DNA from: Symsagittifera roscoffensis
Taxonomy: Eukaryota; Xenacoelomorpha; Acoela; Convolutidae
Direction: 5' to 3'
DNA: 64,000 nt
NCBI RefSeq assembly: GCF_963678635.1
Contig: NC_087064.1
Coordinates: 12,555,989-12,619,988 of the forward strand
How positions within the stretch are numbered: position 1 is the stretch's first letter; each line of letters begins with the position of its first letter. The notes under the pieces were generated by a model that did no database searches, was not told the DNA's origin, and worked only from the letters and a program-made list of their open reading frames with translations. A program made the position numbers and the translations under genes. Of the stretch, positions 11,043 to 23,112 are shown piece by piece.

Positions 11043-12430
11043 TTACAAGTGGTATCAAGTCACAATTCTATTCAAAGTTTCAAGCTAGTAGAGCCTTTGT
11101 TGAAGTTCAAAGCTAAAACCAAAAAAATGATATGAAGTCACAATTCATTTCGAAGACTCAAGTCAAAACCACCTTTGTTGAACCTAACGCTCAACAATAA
11201 AATCGAAAAAGTGGTATCAAGTCACAATTCAATTCAAAATTTCAAATTGGAAGCGACTTTGTTGAAGTTAAAGCTCAAAGTTGAAATTAAAAAAATAATA
11301 TCAAGTCAATTCAATTCAAAGTTTCAATTTGGAATCGATTTTGTTGAAGTTACAGCTCAAAAGTAAAATTAAAAAAGTGGTATCAAGTCACAATTCAATT
11401 CAAAGTTTCAAGTTGGAAGCGACTTTGTTAAGTTACCGTTCGAAGTTAAAATTAAAAAAAATTGGTATCAAGTCACAATTCAATTCAATGTTCCAAGTTG
11501 GAGGCGTTTTTGCTGAAGTTGAAGCTGAAATTTAAAACGAAAAAGTTGGTATAAAGTCACATTTCAATTCAGAGTTTCAAGTTAGTAGAGCCTTTGTTGA
11601 AGTTAAAGCTCAAAGTTAAAACCAAAAAAATGATAAGAAGTCAAAATTCATTTCGAAGACTTAAGTCAAAACAACCTTTGTTGAATCTAACGCTCAACAA
11701 TAAAATCGAAAAAGTGGTATCAAGTCACAATTCAATTCAAAGTTTCAAGATAAAAGAGCCTTTGTTGAAGTTAAACCTCAAAGATAAAATTGAAAAAGTG
11801 TTATCAAGTCACAATTCAATTCAAAATTTCAAATTGGAAGCGACTTTGTTGAAGTTAAAGCTCAAAGTTGAAATTAAAAAAGTAATTTCAATTCAATTCG
11901 ATTCAAAGTTTCAATTTGGAACCGACTTTGTTGAAGTTATAGCTCAAAAGTAAAATTAAAAAAGCGGTAACAAGTCACAATTCAATTCAAAGTTTCAAGT
12001 TGGAAGCGACTTTGTTGAAGTTACAGCTAATGAATTTAAAAAGGGTTATCAAGTCACAATTCAATTCAAAGTTTCAAATTGTAAGCGCCTTTGTTGAAGT
12101 TACAGCTAAAGGTTAAAAGCAAAAAAGTGATATGAAGTCACAATTCATTTCGAAGACTCAAGTCAATACCACTTTTGTTTAACGTAACGCTCAACAATAA
12201 AATCTGAAAAGTGGTATCAAGTAACAATTCAATTCAAAGTTTCAAGATAAATGAGCCTTTTTTGAAGTCGAACCTCAAAGTTGAACTGAAAAAAGTGTTA
12301 TCAAAACAATTCAAATCAAAGTTTCAAGTTCGAAACGCCTTTGTTGAAGTTACAGCTGAAAGTTAAAAATGAAAAAGTGTTATCAAATCATAATTCATTT
12401 TAAATTGGAAACGACTTTGTTGAAATTACT
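11043..12430. repeat. 84-bp minisatellite array, copy 2
   Basis: Copy of the 4750-6137 array with the same number and order of variant units. The minisatellite therefore did not change unit number after the 6.29-kb duplication, except for a few point changes near 12325-12410. Confidence 0.9.
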
Positions 12431-12483
12431 TTGGGCGACCTTTTCTTTGTTTTTTTAAAGTGGGAAGATTGTTTTAGTAATTT

Positions 12484-15159
12484 TTACATTTCCTTCTTTA
12501 CGAATTTTTCGATCATAGTTCTACAACAGTTGGCCATTAACTTTGCAAGTTTGTCCAAAAATTCCGGTTTCAGATGGTAGAGTTTGTCGCCTCTAAAGTT
12601 ACAAGGAAAAATAGAGTTGTTTGGGATGATATCAGAGGCTAAAGATTCCTTCAGTTTTCTGTTGATTGCCTTCAGAGCTTCCGCATTATGGTCTTTCTTC
12701 GGAAGTAGTTCAACAAATTCACTTACTACTTTGTGTTTAACTCAGGTATACGGTCACGCAAATCTTTATATGTTTTATTTAAATGTGCATTCTCCGTTTT
12801 ACTGAAACCATCATTACCAACTATTATTTTGATGTATTTAAACCACACGATTTCTGGATAGAGAGAGTGAAGGTGTCGAGCGCATCTTCCTGATCTACTG
12901 TTTACAGCTATCTTATGTTTATTAAATAGATCAAAGTCTTTCATAGCCTTATAAGCATATTTCATATTTGAATCGCCAACAAACAGAATTTTGTCGTCCA
13001 AAAAGACCTTACAATTTACAGTCATAACATAAACCAATAACGCAGCATGCTAACATTTTCATTCTCTTACTGTTCTTCGGGGGCTAGTAGTTTAGGTGGG
13101 GCGTTAAGTTTTCGGGCACTCATAATGGTTCTCTAAAAGTCAAGTAACAATTCAATAGGTGAAGTTTTTAACACAACATGAGCTACAACTGAAGGATTCA
13201 AAGTAAGACGCGTAATTATTAAATTCAAGACGATTGCGGAGGACAAAGTGAAAAATTGACAAGACGCAAGGATGCAATAACGCAGCGATAGCGGATGAAA
13301 ATCGAAAACTTCTCCATGGCGTACAACTTGAGTTTTATCTTTCTGAGGCTGAGTAACCAAAAACGATCTTGGATGGTGCTCATAATGTTCTAATTTAAGT
13401 CTGGAAAAAACGAAAAAAATTGAAGCATTGTAGCTTAAAGTACGTTTAATTTGACCACGATTTATTTGGTGTTAAAGGTCAGCATTTTCCATGAATAAAA
13501 TTAGCTTATCGTCAACTGAGTATCGGGTCCCTTGAACAAAAACACTTCGCGGTTCAGAGATCTCATTGTTTGAAAAAATTCTAGGTTAAAAATAGTGGAT
13601 TAACTCACCAGACATTAATCACGTTCGCATTTTCTGGGAACATACTCGCGCCAATCACGAAATTGATTCAACTGATGTCTAACAGCTATATTCTTACATA
13701 TATTTTTGAAATTGTTTGCGTTATCGGCTACATGATTTATAAAAAATGTGTTTCCTTTCGTATTTCAGAACACTTTGATACAAAAAGGTCTTTCGTATTT
13801 CAGAACACTTTGATACAAAAAGGGTCCTGATGATTTAAGAATGCGAGGATAACGGATCAATTTGTGCTGATTGAAAGTTATGGACTCCGCTGGATACTTC
13901 TCCCTGAATGCAGGCAAATGTTGCTCGAAACAATAACTTCAGTTTTTCCTTGTTTAAGTTTCTAAGCTGAAAAGAAATTATTCAGATGAAACTTACGAAT
14001 TAAAACGCCAAGAACTTGATAATCGGCTTCTAAAAGGGCAAGATTCATTAGAAAAGAAAGATACAAATAGTCCAGCAAAAAAAATCATGTATCATCCCTA
14101 ACCGGGATAAAATTGCCAATTATTAGAAGCAGAAAACGGAGTAGAGTAAATATTTGGTCATACTTCTACTTGAAATGCACTTAACTCTATCATAACTGGT
14201 TTCTGACAGCTTTCCGTCAATATCACGACCGTACCCAAAATGATTAAACCTATATTTTAAATTGCTGTGTTATCGGACTTAACATTTGAATTATCATTCA
14301 TCAAAACTTCATTAGCTAGCTTACATCGGTTAAGAGCCAAGTATGTTTCATGTTGCAATATGTCTATTGAAAGTGGAAAAACACGTATAACTTCTTCCAC
14401 ATCCCTCCAAAGGACAGTCAAAAGTAAATTCTTTTTTCTGCAACAAACTGAAATGCTGCTTTAAGTTTACATTACTGAGTGTAACTGGTACAGGGCATAG
14501 GTTGCAATCAGCGGTAAACATGTCGTTATTATATAAACTACTTACTGCGCCAAACTTGTTTCGGAAGACTTACGCGATCCAGAAGCAATGTTTGAATCTA
14601 AATTGAGCGCAGAGTTAGTGGGTCACATTGGGAATTTCATCATGGTCTATTGAACTTGTTGGTATTTTGTTTATACATACTAATTGATCACCTGCATTTT
14701 CTGTTAATTCAGTCATTTCTGTTACCTCAGTAACATGATTATTTTCAATGCTTAAGTTTTCCACTTTCGAATTTTCTAGATTCTTAAAGGAAACGCCTTC
14801 AGTACTTTGTTCTACTTCACACACCTCATTGATTCTCACAAGGTTCGGTTCGTTGTTCCGCACAGTAACGACAAAAGCTTTTGCCAGACCGCGTTCTTAT
14901 TGAGAGTCTTGACGTTACCTTGCCTACCTGCTTTGATGTATGATACTTGCTGTAAGGACACAGGCTGAACTCTATATTGTCTCAAAAAAGACTTACCGTA
15001 CTTAACCGTTATTTCAGATCCTTTTTCAATATTAGCAGCAGTTCGCAGAAGCACCACGCCCTTTTTGCATTTTTGAACTTCGTAACTACAATTTGACTCA
15101 CAATCATGATTATTAAAATAAAGTGGTCCCTGCATTGAGTAAGAACAACCATCTTTCAC
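12484..15159 (-). pseudogene. gene Y copy 3: decayed SET / C2H2 / SGNH gene
   Basis: SET half 15159-14836, acidic stretch 14863-14615, C2H2 region about 14591-14261, CFEQHLAAF region about 13930-13600, unassigned block 13360-13133, SGNH part 13037-12484. It is close to copies 1 and 2 but keeps 15 bp (about 13604-13618) that contain the inverse of a GTGAGT splice donor. The donor is also present in the better-preserved exon at 18572. Copy 3 thus preserves an older state. Confidence 0.7.
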
Positions 15160-15753
15160 AAGTAGAAGATTTTTGAAAAAACAAGTCGGTGTTTTTTTTC
15201 CAGTTTTTTGCGTTGATTACTCTTTTCCAACTGTCAGTTGGCTATGTTCAAATCGACGGCTAATGCGTCATAATTGGCTTGCGTCGCTTAGCAATTATGC
15301 AGACTCCTAATTGGCGTGCGTCACTCAAAAATTTTGTAGACTCGAAGTTTTACTCATTCAGGTTTTCCAAAAATTCGACTTTGTTTCTTTAAATATCTGT
15401 CCTATTTGCAATTTTGTTTTTGTTGTTGGTGATCTCGCCAACTCGATTTGTTAAACAAAATTGTTTCTTTTTCTTTTTTTCGTCTTAATAAGTTTGAGTA
15501 ATGAGCGAAAAAGTTGTTATGAGCATGTGTTTAATTTTTTTTATTGTGAGGGTTCTTATTTTTTAAAATCAGGGAGGTCAGAACATTCCGTGCTGTTTGC
15601 ACAACAACCGGCTATCCTTGTTTAATTTTGAAATTGATTTTTTTTTCATTTTGGAGCTCATTTGTGCAGTTTTTCTTGTCTTTGCGAATTGCAAATTTGT
15701 TTTTGCGGAGTTTCAATAAGTTGGACGAGATTGTAGAGATCAGAGTATATCAA
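12585..15753. repeat. 6.29-kb tandem unit, partial copy 3
   Basis: Third copy, matching the first ~3.15 kb of the unit and then breaking off within ...GAGTATATCAA at 15753. It continues into sequence homologous to 26312 onward, a C2H2 exon of another repeat copy. It has 15 extra bases at about 13604-13618, flanked by ATTAA repeats, that copies 1 and 2 lack. It has lost the SPIN90-like exons and the minisatellite. Confidence 0.93.
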
Positions 15754-16790
15754 CGGTAAATATGTCATTATTATAAAAACTACTTACTGCGGCGAACCTA
15801 TTTCGGGAAGACTTACGCAATCCAGAAGCAATGTTTGAATCTAAATTGAGCGCAGAGTTAGAAATTCAGTCGTTTCTGTTACCTCAGTAACATGGTTATT
15901 TTCAATGCTTAAGTTTTCCACTTTCGAATTTTCTAGATTATTAAAGGAAACGCCTACAGTACTTTGTTCTACTTCACACACCTCATTGAGTCTCACAAAA
16001 TTATGTTCGTTGTTTTCCACAATAACGACAAAAGAATTTGCCAGACCGCGATCTTATTGAGGGTCTTGACGTTACCTTGCCTATCTGCTTTGATGTATGA
16101 TAGTTGCTGTGAGGACATGGGCTAAACTCCATATTGTCTCAAAAAAGACTTACCGTACTTAACCGTTATTTCAGATCCTTTTTCAATATTAACAACAGTT
16201 CGCAGAAGCACCACGCCCTTTTTGCTTTTTTGAACTTCGTAATTACAATTTTGTCATAATCATGATTATTAAAATAAAGTAATCCCTGCAATGAGTAAGA
16301 ACAACCATCTTTCACAAAAATTGAGTGATTTAACTCGGGGTTTTCTGCAACATGCCCAGGACAATTCGCAACGATTTTATATCATACATAACCCTTTTTC
16401 GTTTTTTCGCAAAACCTGGTGTCAACTTCGAACAAAATATAATTCATTACTCCCTGATACATTTGATTCATGTATTGAAAAAGAGAAGACCCTTCATCAA
16501 CCGGAATTATCTCCGCTTCAGTAACGGCTTGATGACTTCGTTTGGTATCTTGATCAATCAACGTTTCTAACAAAATGCAGTCAGCGCTTGAAACCGCAGA
16601 GTTTTCGTGCACAAAATTCTCAAGTTTTTTCATTCCTACAACCTTTTTAAAAAAACATGATATTTCAAAAAAATAACGAAGACATCGCATTCCAATTGAT
16701 TTATTTTGAAGACAATCCACGCATCTGGCAATACTGATGAACAGCATTACGGACTGATTATCGAGGGACACAGTCATAAACTAACCTTTC
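15754..16790 (-). pseudogene. gene Y copy 4: N-terminal exons and SET domain, cut within C2H2 exon
   Basis: On the minus strand: exon 1 beginning MTVSLDNQSVMLFISIARC (about 16777-16678), a short intron of about 42 nt, then exon 2 beginning MKKLENFVHENSAVSSADC and running through the SET region (to about 16140, with some frame damage), an acidic segment (about 16020-15860) and only the start of the C2H2 exon, cut at 15754 by the junction with the 6.29-kb array. The SET N-terminal region includes EAEIIPVDEGSSLFQYMNQM. It is the most 5'-complete copy near the array edge, but frameshifts and stops remain. Confidence 0.6.
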
Positions 16791-17445
16791 CCAGGATAAG
16801 TGCAGCAAGTTTCGAAACCAACAACCGATTTCAGCGATGCTTACAGAATTTCAATTGACTTTTCGAAAAAGCTTTTAAAGGACTTTGTTCCAACGACAAC
16901 ATTAATACAACAACTGCCGCAATTATGTGAAAAAATTAGTGACAAAATAAAGTTTTTGTCTCTTATGAAGTAAAACAAAAACATAGAGCAAAACCATGGT
17001 AAAGCATAAATTTACAAAAATCAGATTTCTGGGCTTTCGATCTCCTGACTGATTTTCCGCGCCAAAAAGTCCAATTAAGTCTAAAATTTTTTTTTGAAGG
17101 AGCTTTTGAATGGACGAAGAACAATCGACAATTTTTTGAATTTTTTAAAACGTTTTTGAAGGATTTCTTATGTAATTTTCTTGATTAAGTAAGCAAAATG
17201 ACTAACTGTACAGAGACGGCAAACAATCAAATAACGCTGAAAGAAAGCTTTTGTAGGTTTTGCTACATTTTCGATTTTTTTTTGTGATTTTTTGAATGAA
17301 TGAAAACAAGCAGTTATAACAATATTTTGATTTTTATACTTTCAAAGACTGCAGTTTTAGAATCATAGACATGAAAAATTTTTCTTTATTTTGGGCGACT
17401 TTTTCTTTGTTTTTTTTTCAAGTGGGAGGATTGTTTTTGTGATTT
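16791..17445. other. noncoding spacer between gene Y fragments
   Basis: AT-rich sequence with poly-T and poly-A runs and no supported gene. The part 16791-17050 matches the segment upstream of gene Y in the 4.4-kb units (about 22900-23160). From 17060 I see nothing recognisable until the SGNH 3' end at about 17446. Confidence 0.5.
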
Positions 17446-18011
17446 TTACATTTCCTTCTTTACGAATTTTTCCATCATAATTCTACAACAGTTAGCCATT
17501 AACTTAGCAAATTTGCCCGAAAATTCCTGTTTGAGATGGTACAGTTTGTCGCTTCTAAAATTACAAGGAGAAATAGAGTTGTTTGGGATGATATCAGAGG
17601 CTAAAGATTCCTTCAGTTTTTTGTTGATTGCCTTCAGAGCTTCCGCACAATGGTTTTTCTTCGGAAGTAGTTCAACAAATTCACTTACTACTTTGTGTTT
17701 AACTCAGGTATACGGTCACGCAAATCTTTATATTGTTTAATTAGTTGTGCATTATCCGTTTTACTAACATCATTACTACCAACTATCATTTTGATGTATT
17801 TAAACCACACGATTTCTGGACAGAAAGAGTGAAGGTGTCGAGCGCATCTTCCTGATCTACTGTCTACAGCCATTTTATGTTCATTAAATAGATCAAAGTC
17901 TTTCATAGCCTTATAAGCGTATTTCATATTTGAATCACCAACAAATAGAATTTTGTCATCCAAAAAGTCCTTACAATTTACTGTCATAATATAAAACCAA
18001 TAATGCAGCAT
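17446..18011 (-). pseudogene. SGNH/GDSL-like domain, copy 4 (independent, diverged)
   Basis: A diverged copy outside the young array. The core frame (18011-17688) keeps ILFVGDSNMKYAY and MIVGSND, with the catalytic-type GDS and the G.ND Asn both conserved despite about 10% amino-acid change. The C-terminal part (to a TAA near 17446) keeps DKLYHLKQEFSGKFAKLM. Retention of the motifs in a diverged copy supports past selection on an SGNH-type fold. The same stop pair separates the two parts. Confidence 0.5.
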
Positions 18012-18128
18012 GCTAACATTTTCATTCTCTTACTGTTTTTGGGGGGCTAGTAGTTTAGGTGGGGCGTTAAGTTTTCGGACACTCATAATGGTTCTCTAAA
18101 AGTCAAGTAACAATTCAATAGGTGAAGT

Positions 18129-19020
18129 TTATAACACAACATGAGCTCTAACTAAAGGATTCAAAGTAAGACGCGTAATTAATAAATACAAGACAATTGC
18201 GGTGGACAAAGTGGAAAATCGAGCAAGACGCAAGGAAGCAATAACGCAGCGATAGCGGATGAAAATCGAAAACTTCTTCATGGCGTACAACTTGAGTTTT
18301 ATCTTTCTGAGGCTGAGTAACCAAAAACGATCTTGGATGGTGCTCATAATGTTCTAATTTAAGTCTGGAAAAAACGAAAAAAAATGAAGCATTGTAGCTT
18401 AAAGTACGTTTAATTTGACCACGATTTATTTGGTGTTAAAGGTCAGCATTTTCCATGAATAAAATTAGCTTATCGTCAACTGAGTATCGGGTCCCTTGAA
18501 CAAAAACTCTTCGCGGTTCAGAGACCTCATTTTTGAAAAATTTCCAGGGTAAAAACAAAGAATTAACTCACCAGACACGGTAATCATATTCCCACTTGGG
18601 AAAACTTCGCATTTTCTGGGAACAGACTCGCGCCAATCACGAAATTGATTCAATTGATGTCTAACAGCTATATTCTTACATATATTTTTGAAATTATTTG
18701 TGTTATCTTCTACATGATTTATAAAAAATATATGTGATTTATGAAAATTATGGACTCCCGCTAGATACTTCTCCCTGAATGCAGCCAAATGTTGCTCGAA
18801 ACAATAACTTCAGTATTTCTTTTTTTGAGTTTCTAAGCTGAAAAGAGATTATTGAGATAAAACTTCACGAAAAAAACATGATAATTTAAAAAAACTAACG
18901 AAGACATCGCATTCCAATTAATTTATTTTGAAGACAATCCGCGCATCTGGCAATACTGATGAACAGCATTACGGACTGATTATCGAGGGACACACTCATA
19001 AACTAACCTTTCCCAAGGTA
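18129..19020 (-). pseudogene. gene Y copy 5: internal exons fused to N-terminal exon
   Basis: From high to low coordinate: exon-1-like sequence (about 19010-18895), then directly the CFEQHLAAFREKY exon (about 18800-18572), which is open here and ends at a good donor (GTCTG|GTGAGTT). A following exon (about 18530-18435) reads EPRRVFVQGTRYSVDDKLIL and ends in a stop, and then comes a hydrophobic block (18347-18129). The SET and C2H2 exons are missing, so an internal deletion joined exon 1 to the late exons. The 18572-18800 exon is the best-preserved version of this part of the gene. Confidence 0.5.
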
Positions 19021-19277
19021 AGTGCAGAGAGTGTCGAAACCAACTACCTAATTCAGCGATGCTTACAGAATTTCAATTGACTTTCCGAAAAAAAAGCTTT
19101 TAAAGGACTTTGTTCCAACGACAACATTAACAAAACAACTGCCGCAATTATGTGAAAAAAATAGTGACAAAATAATGTTTTTGTCTCTTATGAAATAAAA
19201 CAAAAACACAGAGCAATACCATGGTATAGCATAAAACTACAAAAAATAGATTTCTGGGCTTTCGATCAAGAATTTTT

Positions 19278-20401
19278 GAACAAGAAGAAAACTAGGTTTT
19301 AAGCTTACAAAAAACTAACTTGAAGGCAAAATACTTGCCTCATTTTCCACCTTCACATTCAATCCAATTATATACAGATAGTTATCATTATTTATTTTGC
19401 CTTCTGAGCACAATTCTTTTGATAGAGAATAGTACCCTTTCTTGTCTTGCAACTTCTCTGCAAGCTCCTCAGGTCGTCCTGAAGCTCACTTGCCACTCTT
19501 TTTCCTTTTCTCTTTAGTACTATTTCCAAACCGGATCAAATGGAATTAATCAAGATCAAAAATATCGGATATGAAAAACAGTTTTCGATTATCAAAACGA
19601 TTATCTACAGTATACCTTTAGATTGCTGCTTTACAATCTGTCGCTGCCGCTCAGCGCGCCGTGATTTTAAATTCTCTTCTATCAGACCGTAATGGGGATA
19701 TGGTTCATACTTGTCTCCTACGAGCTTTATTTTGAAGAACGGCTTGTAGAACACCGCCTTAAAAAACTCTATACATATAACTTATATTACAGGAAAACAT
19801 TTTCTGGTACGTATCAGAAAAACAGTTACGTGGGTGCAGTTTTTGTCAAAAGGCTTCAGTTTTGGATGCGCCTCTTACGCGATTTTTGCCTACCTTTCTT
19901 TCAGTGCGCTATCCAGCCCGAAGTTTTTCTCTTTCGGTAAGCGCTAAAATTTAAATTCGGTTTAATGAAAAATAAACAGCAAATTTTGATGCTCTATATG
20001 TAATTTTTAACCTCTACTATTTTGTCAACCAGGAACCTGTTTAGTTGCAATAAACCCGCTCGCGTCTCACAATTAATATCAGAGATTTTCTCTTTGAACT
20101 CGCACGCCGTAACTTCAGCCATTTTGCCAGAAGTGTACAAACTACTCGGCCCTGGGGTCTCTGCAAGGTTCTCCTTACTTGAGACCTCTAGCGGCGCTAC
20201 CGTTATTGCAATTTATTTCTTCTCTATCAGGGCCTTTAAACCCAAAATAGCAGGCAAGGGAAACGCTGAGTCCATTAGTTGCTGGTTACTCAGCGTTTTG
20301 AAAGACGCTATGGTCTCATAACTATTGGCGATTACGTCTAGCAATCTAGATTTTTGTGCCTCTACCAGGTCAATTTGTGCTTTTACGTCTACGATCGACA
20401 T
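19278..20401 (-). pseudogene. gene X, copy X0 (5' exons only)
   Basis: Minus-strand blocks: first exon with ATG at 20401 (MSIVDVKAQIDLVEAQKSRL..., 62 codons then broken), an exon about 19941-19790 (LPKEKNFGLDSALKERYAKI region), an exon about 19755-19610 with lysine/arginine-rich end, and an exon about 19510-19325. The later exons seen at 23113-23871 are missing because the sequence jumps into gene Y exon 1 near 19260. No family recognised. Confidence 0.4.
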
Positions 20402-20429
20402 TATGTTTGAGTTAACTGTTCGACAAGTT

Positions 20430-20985
20430 TCTTAAAAAGCAAATTCAGCTGTGAAACAAAGAATGAAGGCAATTAATTCTAGCTTGCAAATTGAAATCCG
20501 ACGAGAACTTTGAGAACTTGCAATAGAACTGGAAGCTGGTTAGCTAAACAGTTTAACGTGCGAACTGAAGCCCGACAAGACTTCACAGTTCGCGTAAGGG
20601 GCCCAAAGATGGAACGTGACAAAATCCATATAGTCTAAAAGTAGAACTGAAGACCAGTTAGCCAAACAGTTCCAACTTGCGTTCTGAAGCCCGACAAGAT
20701 TTTCAGTTTTCTTTTAAAAAACAAAGCCGCAATGCTACATTCCATCTTAGTCCAAAAACAGAAAGAAAAGTTGGTTAGCCAAACAGTTCCAATATCCATA
20801 CTGAAGTCCGAAAAGAGTTCACAGTTTGCTGAAGAGAGCAAAGGCGCAACACGTAATTAAATCTCGCACGTTCTATGAACAGAAGTGAAGACCGCTTAGC
20901 CAACAGCAAACAAGCCCGACAAGACATATTAGATTGCTTCAGAGAACGAAGCCGCAATGCTTCATCCCAACTTAATCCAATGATG
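20430..20985. repeat. ~118-bp tandem repeats, unit A block
   Basis: Four to five diverged units sharing CTGAAGCCCGACAAGAC and AACAGTTCCAACTTGC. It separates gene X from gene Y in each unit. Confidence 0.8.
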
Positions 20986-22890
20986 ATTTAAGAATGCGAG
21001 GATAACGGATCAATTTGTGCTGATTGAAAATTATGGTCTCCGCTGGATACTTCTCCCTGAATGCAGCCAAATGTTGCTCGAAACATTAACTTCAGTTTTT
21101 CTTTGTTTGAGTTTCTAAGCTGAAAAGAAATTATTGAGATAAAACTTACGAATTAAAACGCCAAGAACTTGATAATCGGCTTCTAAAAGGGCAAGATTCC
21201 TTTTGTGAGTCCTTAAGTTTCTTGATGCTCAACATTAAACTTTTTCTGTTCATTATGAGCCGCCATAACTTGATAATCGGCTTCTAAAAGGGCAAGATTC
21301 ATTAGAAAAGAAGTAAGATACAAATAGTCCAGCAAAAACAATCATGTATTATCCTTAACCGGGATAAAATTGCCGATTATTAGAGGCAGAAAAAGGAATA
21401 GAGTAAATATTTGGTCATACTTCTGCTTGAAATGACCGGCACTTAACCCTATCAAAACTTATTTCTGACAGCTTTCTGTCAATATCACGACCGTACCCAA
21501 ATTGATTAATCCTATAATTTAAATTGTTGTGTTATGGGACATAACATTTGAATTATCATTCATCAAAATTTCATTAGCTAGCTTACATCGGTTAGGAGCC
21601 AAGTATGTTTCATGTTGCAATATATGTCTATTTAAAGTGGAAAAACTCATATAACTTCTTCCACTTCCATCCAAAGGACAGTCAAAAGTAAATTCTTTTG
21701 TGTGCAACAAACTGAAATGCTGCTTTAAGTTTACATTACTGTGTGTAACTGGTACAGGGCATAGGTTGCAATCAATGGTAAATATGTCATTATTATAAAA
21801 ACTACTTACTGCGGCAAACCTATTTCGGGAAGACTTACGCAATCCAGAAGCAATGTTTGAATCTCAATTGAGCGCAGAGTTAGTCGGACATATTGGGAAT
21901 TTCATCATGGTCTATGGAATTTGTTGGTATTTTGCTTATACATACTTATTGATCACCTGCATTTTCTGTTAATTCAGTCGTTTCTGTTACCTAAGTAACA
22001 TGGTTATTTTCAATGCTTAAGTTTTCCACTTTCGAATTTTCTAGATTATTAAAGGAAACGCCTACAGTACTTTGTTCTACTTCACACACCTCATCGAGTC
22101 TCACAAAATTCGGTTCGTTGTTTTCCACAATAACGACAAAAGCATTTGTCAGACCGCGTTCTTATTGAGGGTCTTGACGTTACCTTGCGTACCTGCTTTG
22201 ATGTATGATAGTTGCTGTGAGGACATGGGCTAAACTCCATATTGTCTCAAAAAAGACTTACCGTACTTAACCGTTATTTCAGATCCTTTTTCAATATTAA
22301 CAACAGTTCGCAGAAGCACCACGCCCTTTTTTGCTTTTTTGAACTTCGTAATTACAATTTTGTCATAATCATGATTATTAAAATAAAGTAATCCCTGCAA
22401 TGAGTAAGAACAACCATCTTTCACGAAAATTGAGTAATTTAACTCGGGGTTTTCTGCAAGATGCCCCGGACAATTCGCAACGGTTTTTTATCCTACATAA
22501 TCCCTTTTCGTTTTTTCGCAAAACATAGTGTCACCTTTACTCCCTGATATATTTGATTCATGTATTGAAAAAGAGAAGACCCTTCATCAACCGGAATTAT
22601 CTCCGCTTCTCTAACGGCTCGATGACTTCGTTTCGTATCTTGATCGATCAACGTTTCTAACAAAATGCAGTCAGCGCTTGAAACCGCGGAGTTTTCGTGC
22701 ACAGAATTCTCAACAAGTTTTTTCATTCCTAAAACCTTTTCACAAAAAAAACATGATAATTTAAAAAAAACTAACGAAGACATCGCATTCCAATTAATTT
22801 ATTTTGAAGACAATCCGCGCATCTGGCAATACTGATGAGCAGCATTACGGACTGATTATCGAAGGACACAGTCATAAACTAACCTTTCCC
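20986..22890 (-). pseudogene. gene Y copy 6: N-terminal exons, SET and C2H2
   Basis: Exon 1 22875-22776 (ATG MTVSFDNQSVMLLISIARC..., donor CTTC|GTTAGT), a 47-nt intron to the acceptor GGTTTTAG, and exon 2 from 22728 (MKKLVENSVHENSAVSSADC), in phase with exon 1. Exon 2 is broken inside the SET region by a deletion near 22530 but resumes (22440-22250) with NHDYDKIV..., having lost the NHDCEPNC cysteines, then EITVKYG. C2H2 exon 21842-21519 is intact. Late exon remnants lie at 21180-20990. Clear exon structure with a damaged SET core. Confidence 0.6.
21519..21842 (-). pseudogene. two C2H2 zinc fingers of gene Y, copy 6
   Basis: A 107-codon open frame. Finger 1 has CNLC, a 12-residue spacer, then H-x4-H (LKQHFSLLH). 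Finger 2 has DCPLDGSGRSYMSFSTLNRH and a second His three residues on (HILQH); its second Cys position is Ser here but Cys (EGCGRSY) in the 6.29-kb copies. The pairing suggests DNA or RNA binding next to the SET domain, as in PRDM-like proteins, though the SET type here is not obviously PRDM. Confidence 0.55.
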
Positions 22891-23112
22891 AGGGTAAGTG
22901 CAGAGAGTGTCGAAACCAACTACCTAATTCAGCGATGCTTACAGAATTTCAATTGACTTTCCGAAAAAAAAGCTTTTAAAGGACTTTGTTCCAACGACAA
23001 CATTAACAAAACAACTGCCTCAATTATGTGAAAAAAATAGTGACAAAATAATGTTTTTGTCTCTTATGAAATAAAACAAAAACACAGAGCAATACCATGG
23101 TATAGCATAAAA

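Larger units (their letters stand above)
6292..12584. repeat. 6.29-kb tandem unit, copy 2
   Basis: Second full copy of the 6,293-bp unit, starting at the same TGTCGCCTCTAAAG sequence as copy 1. It differs from copy 1 at a handful of positions, including two amino-acid changes in the SPIN90-like last exon. Near-identity over noncoding DNA points to very recent duplication or ongoing homogenisation by unequal exchange. Assembly duplication cannot be excluded from sequence alone. Confidence 0.95.
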
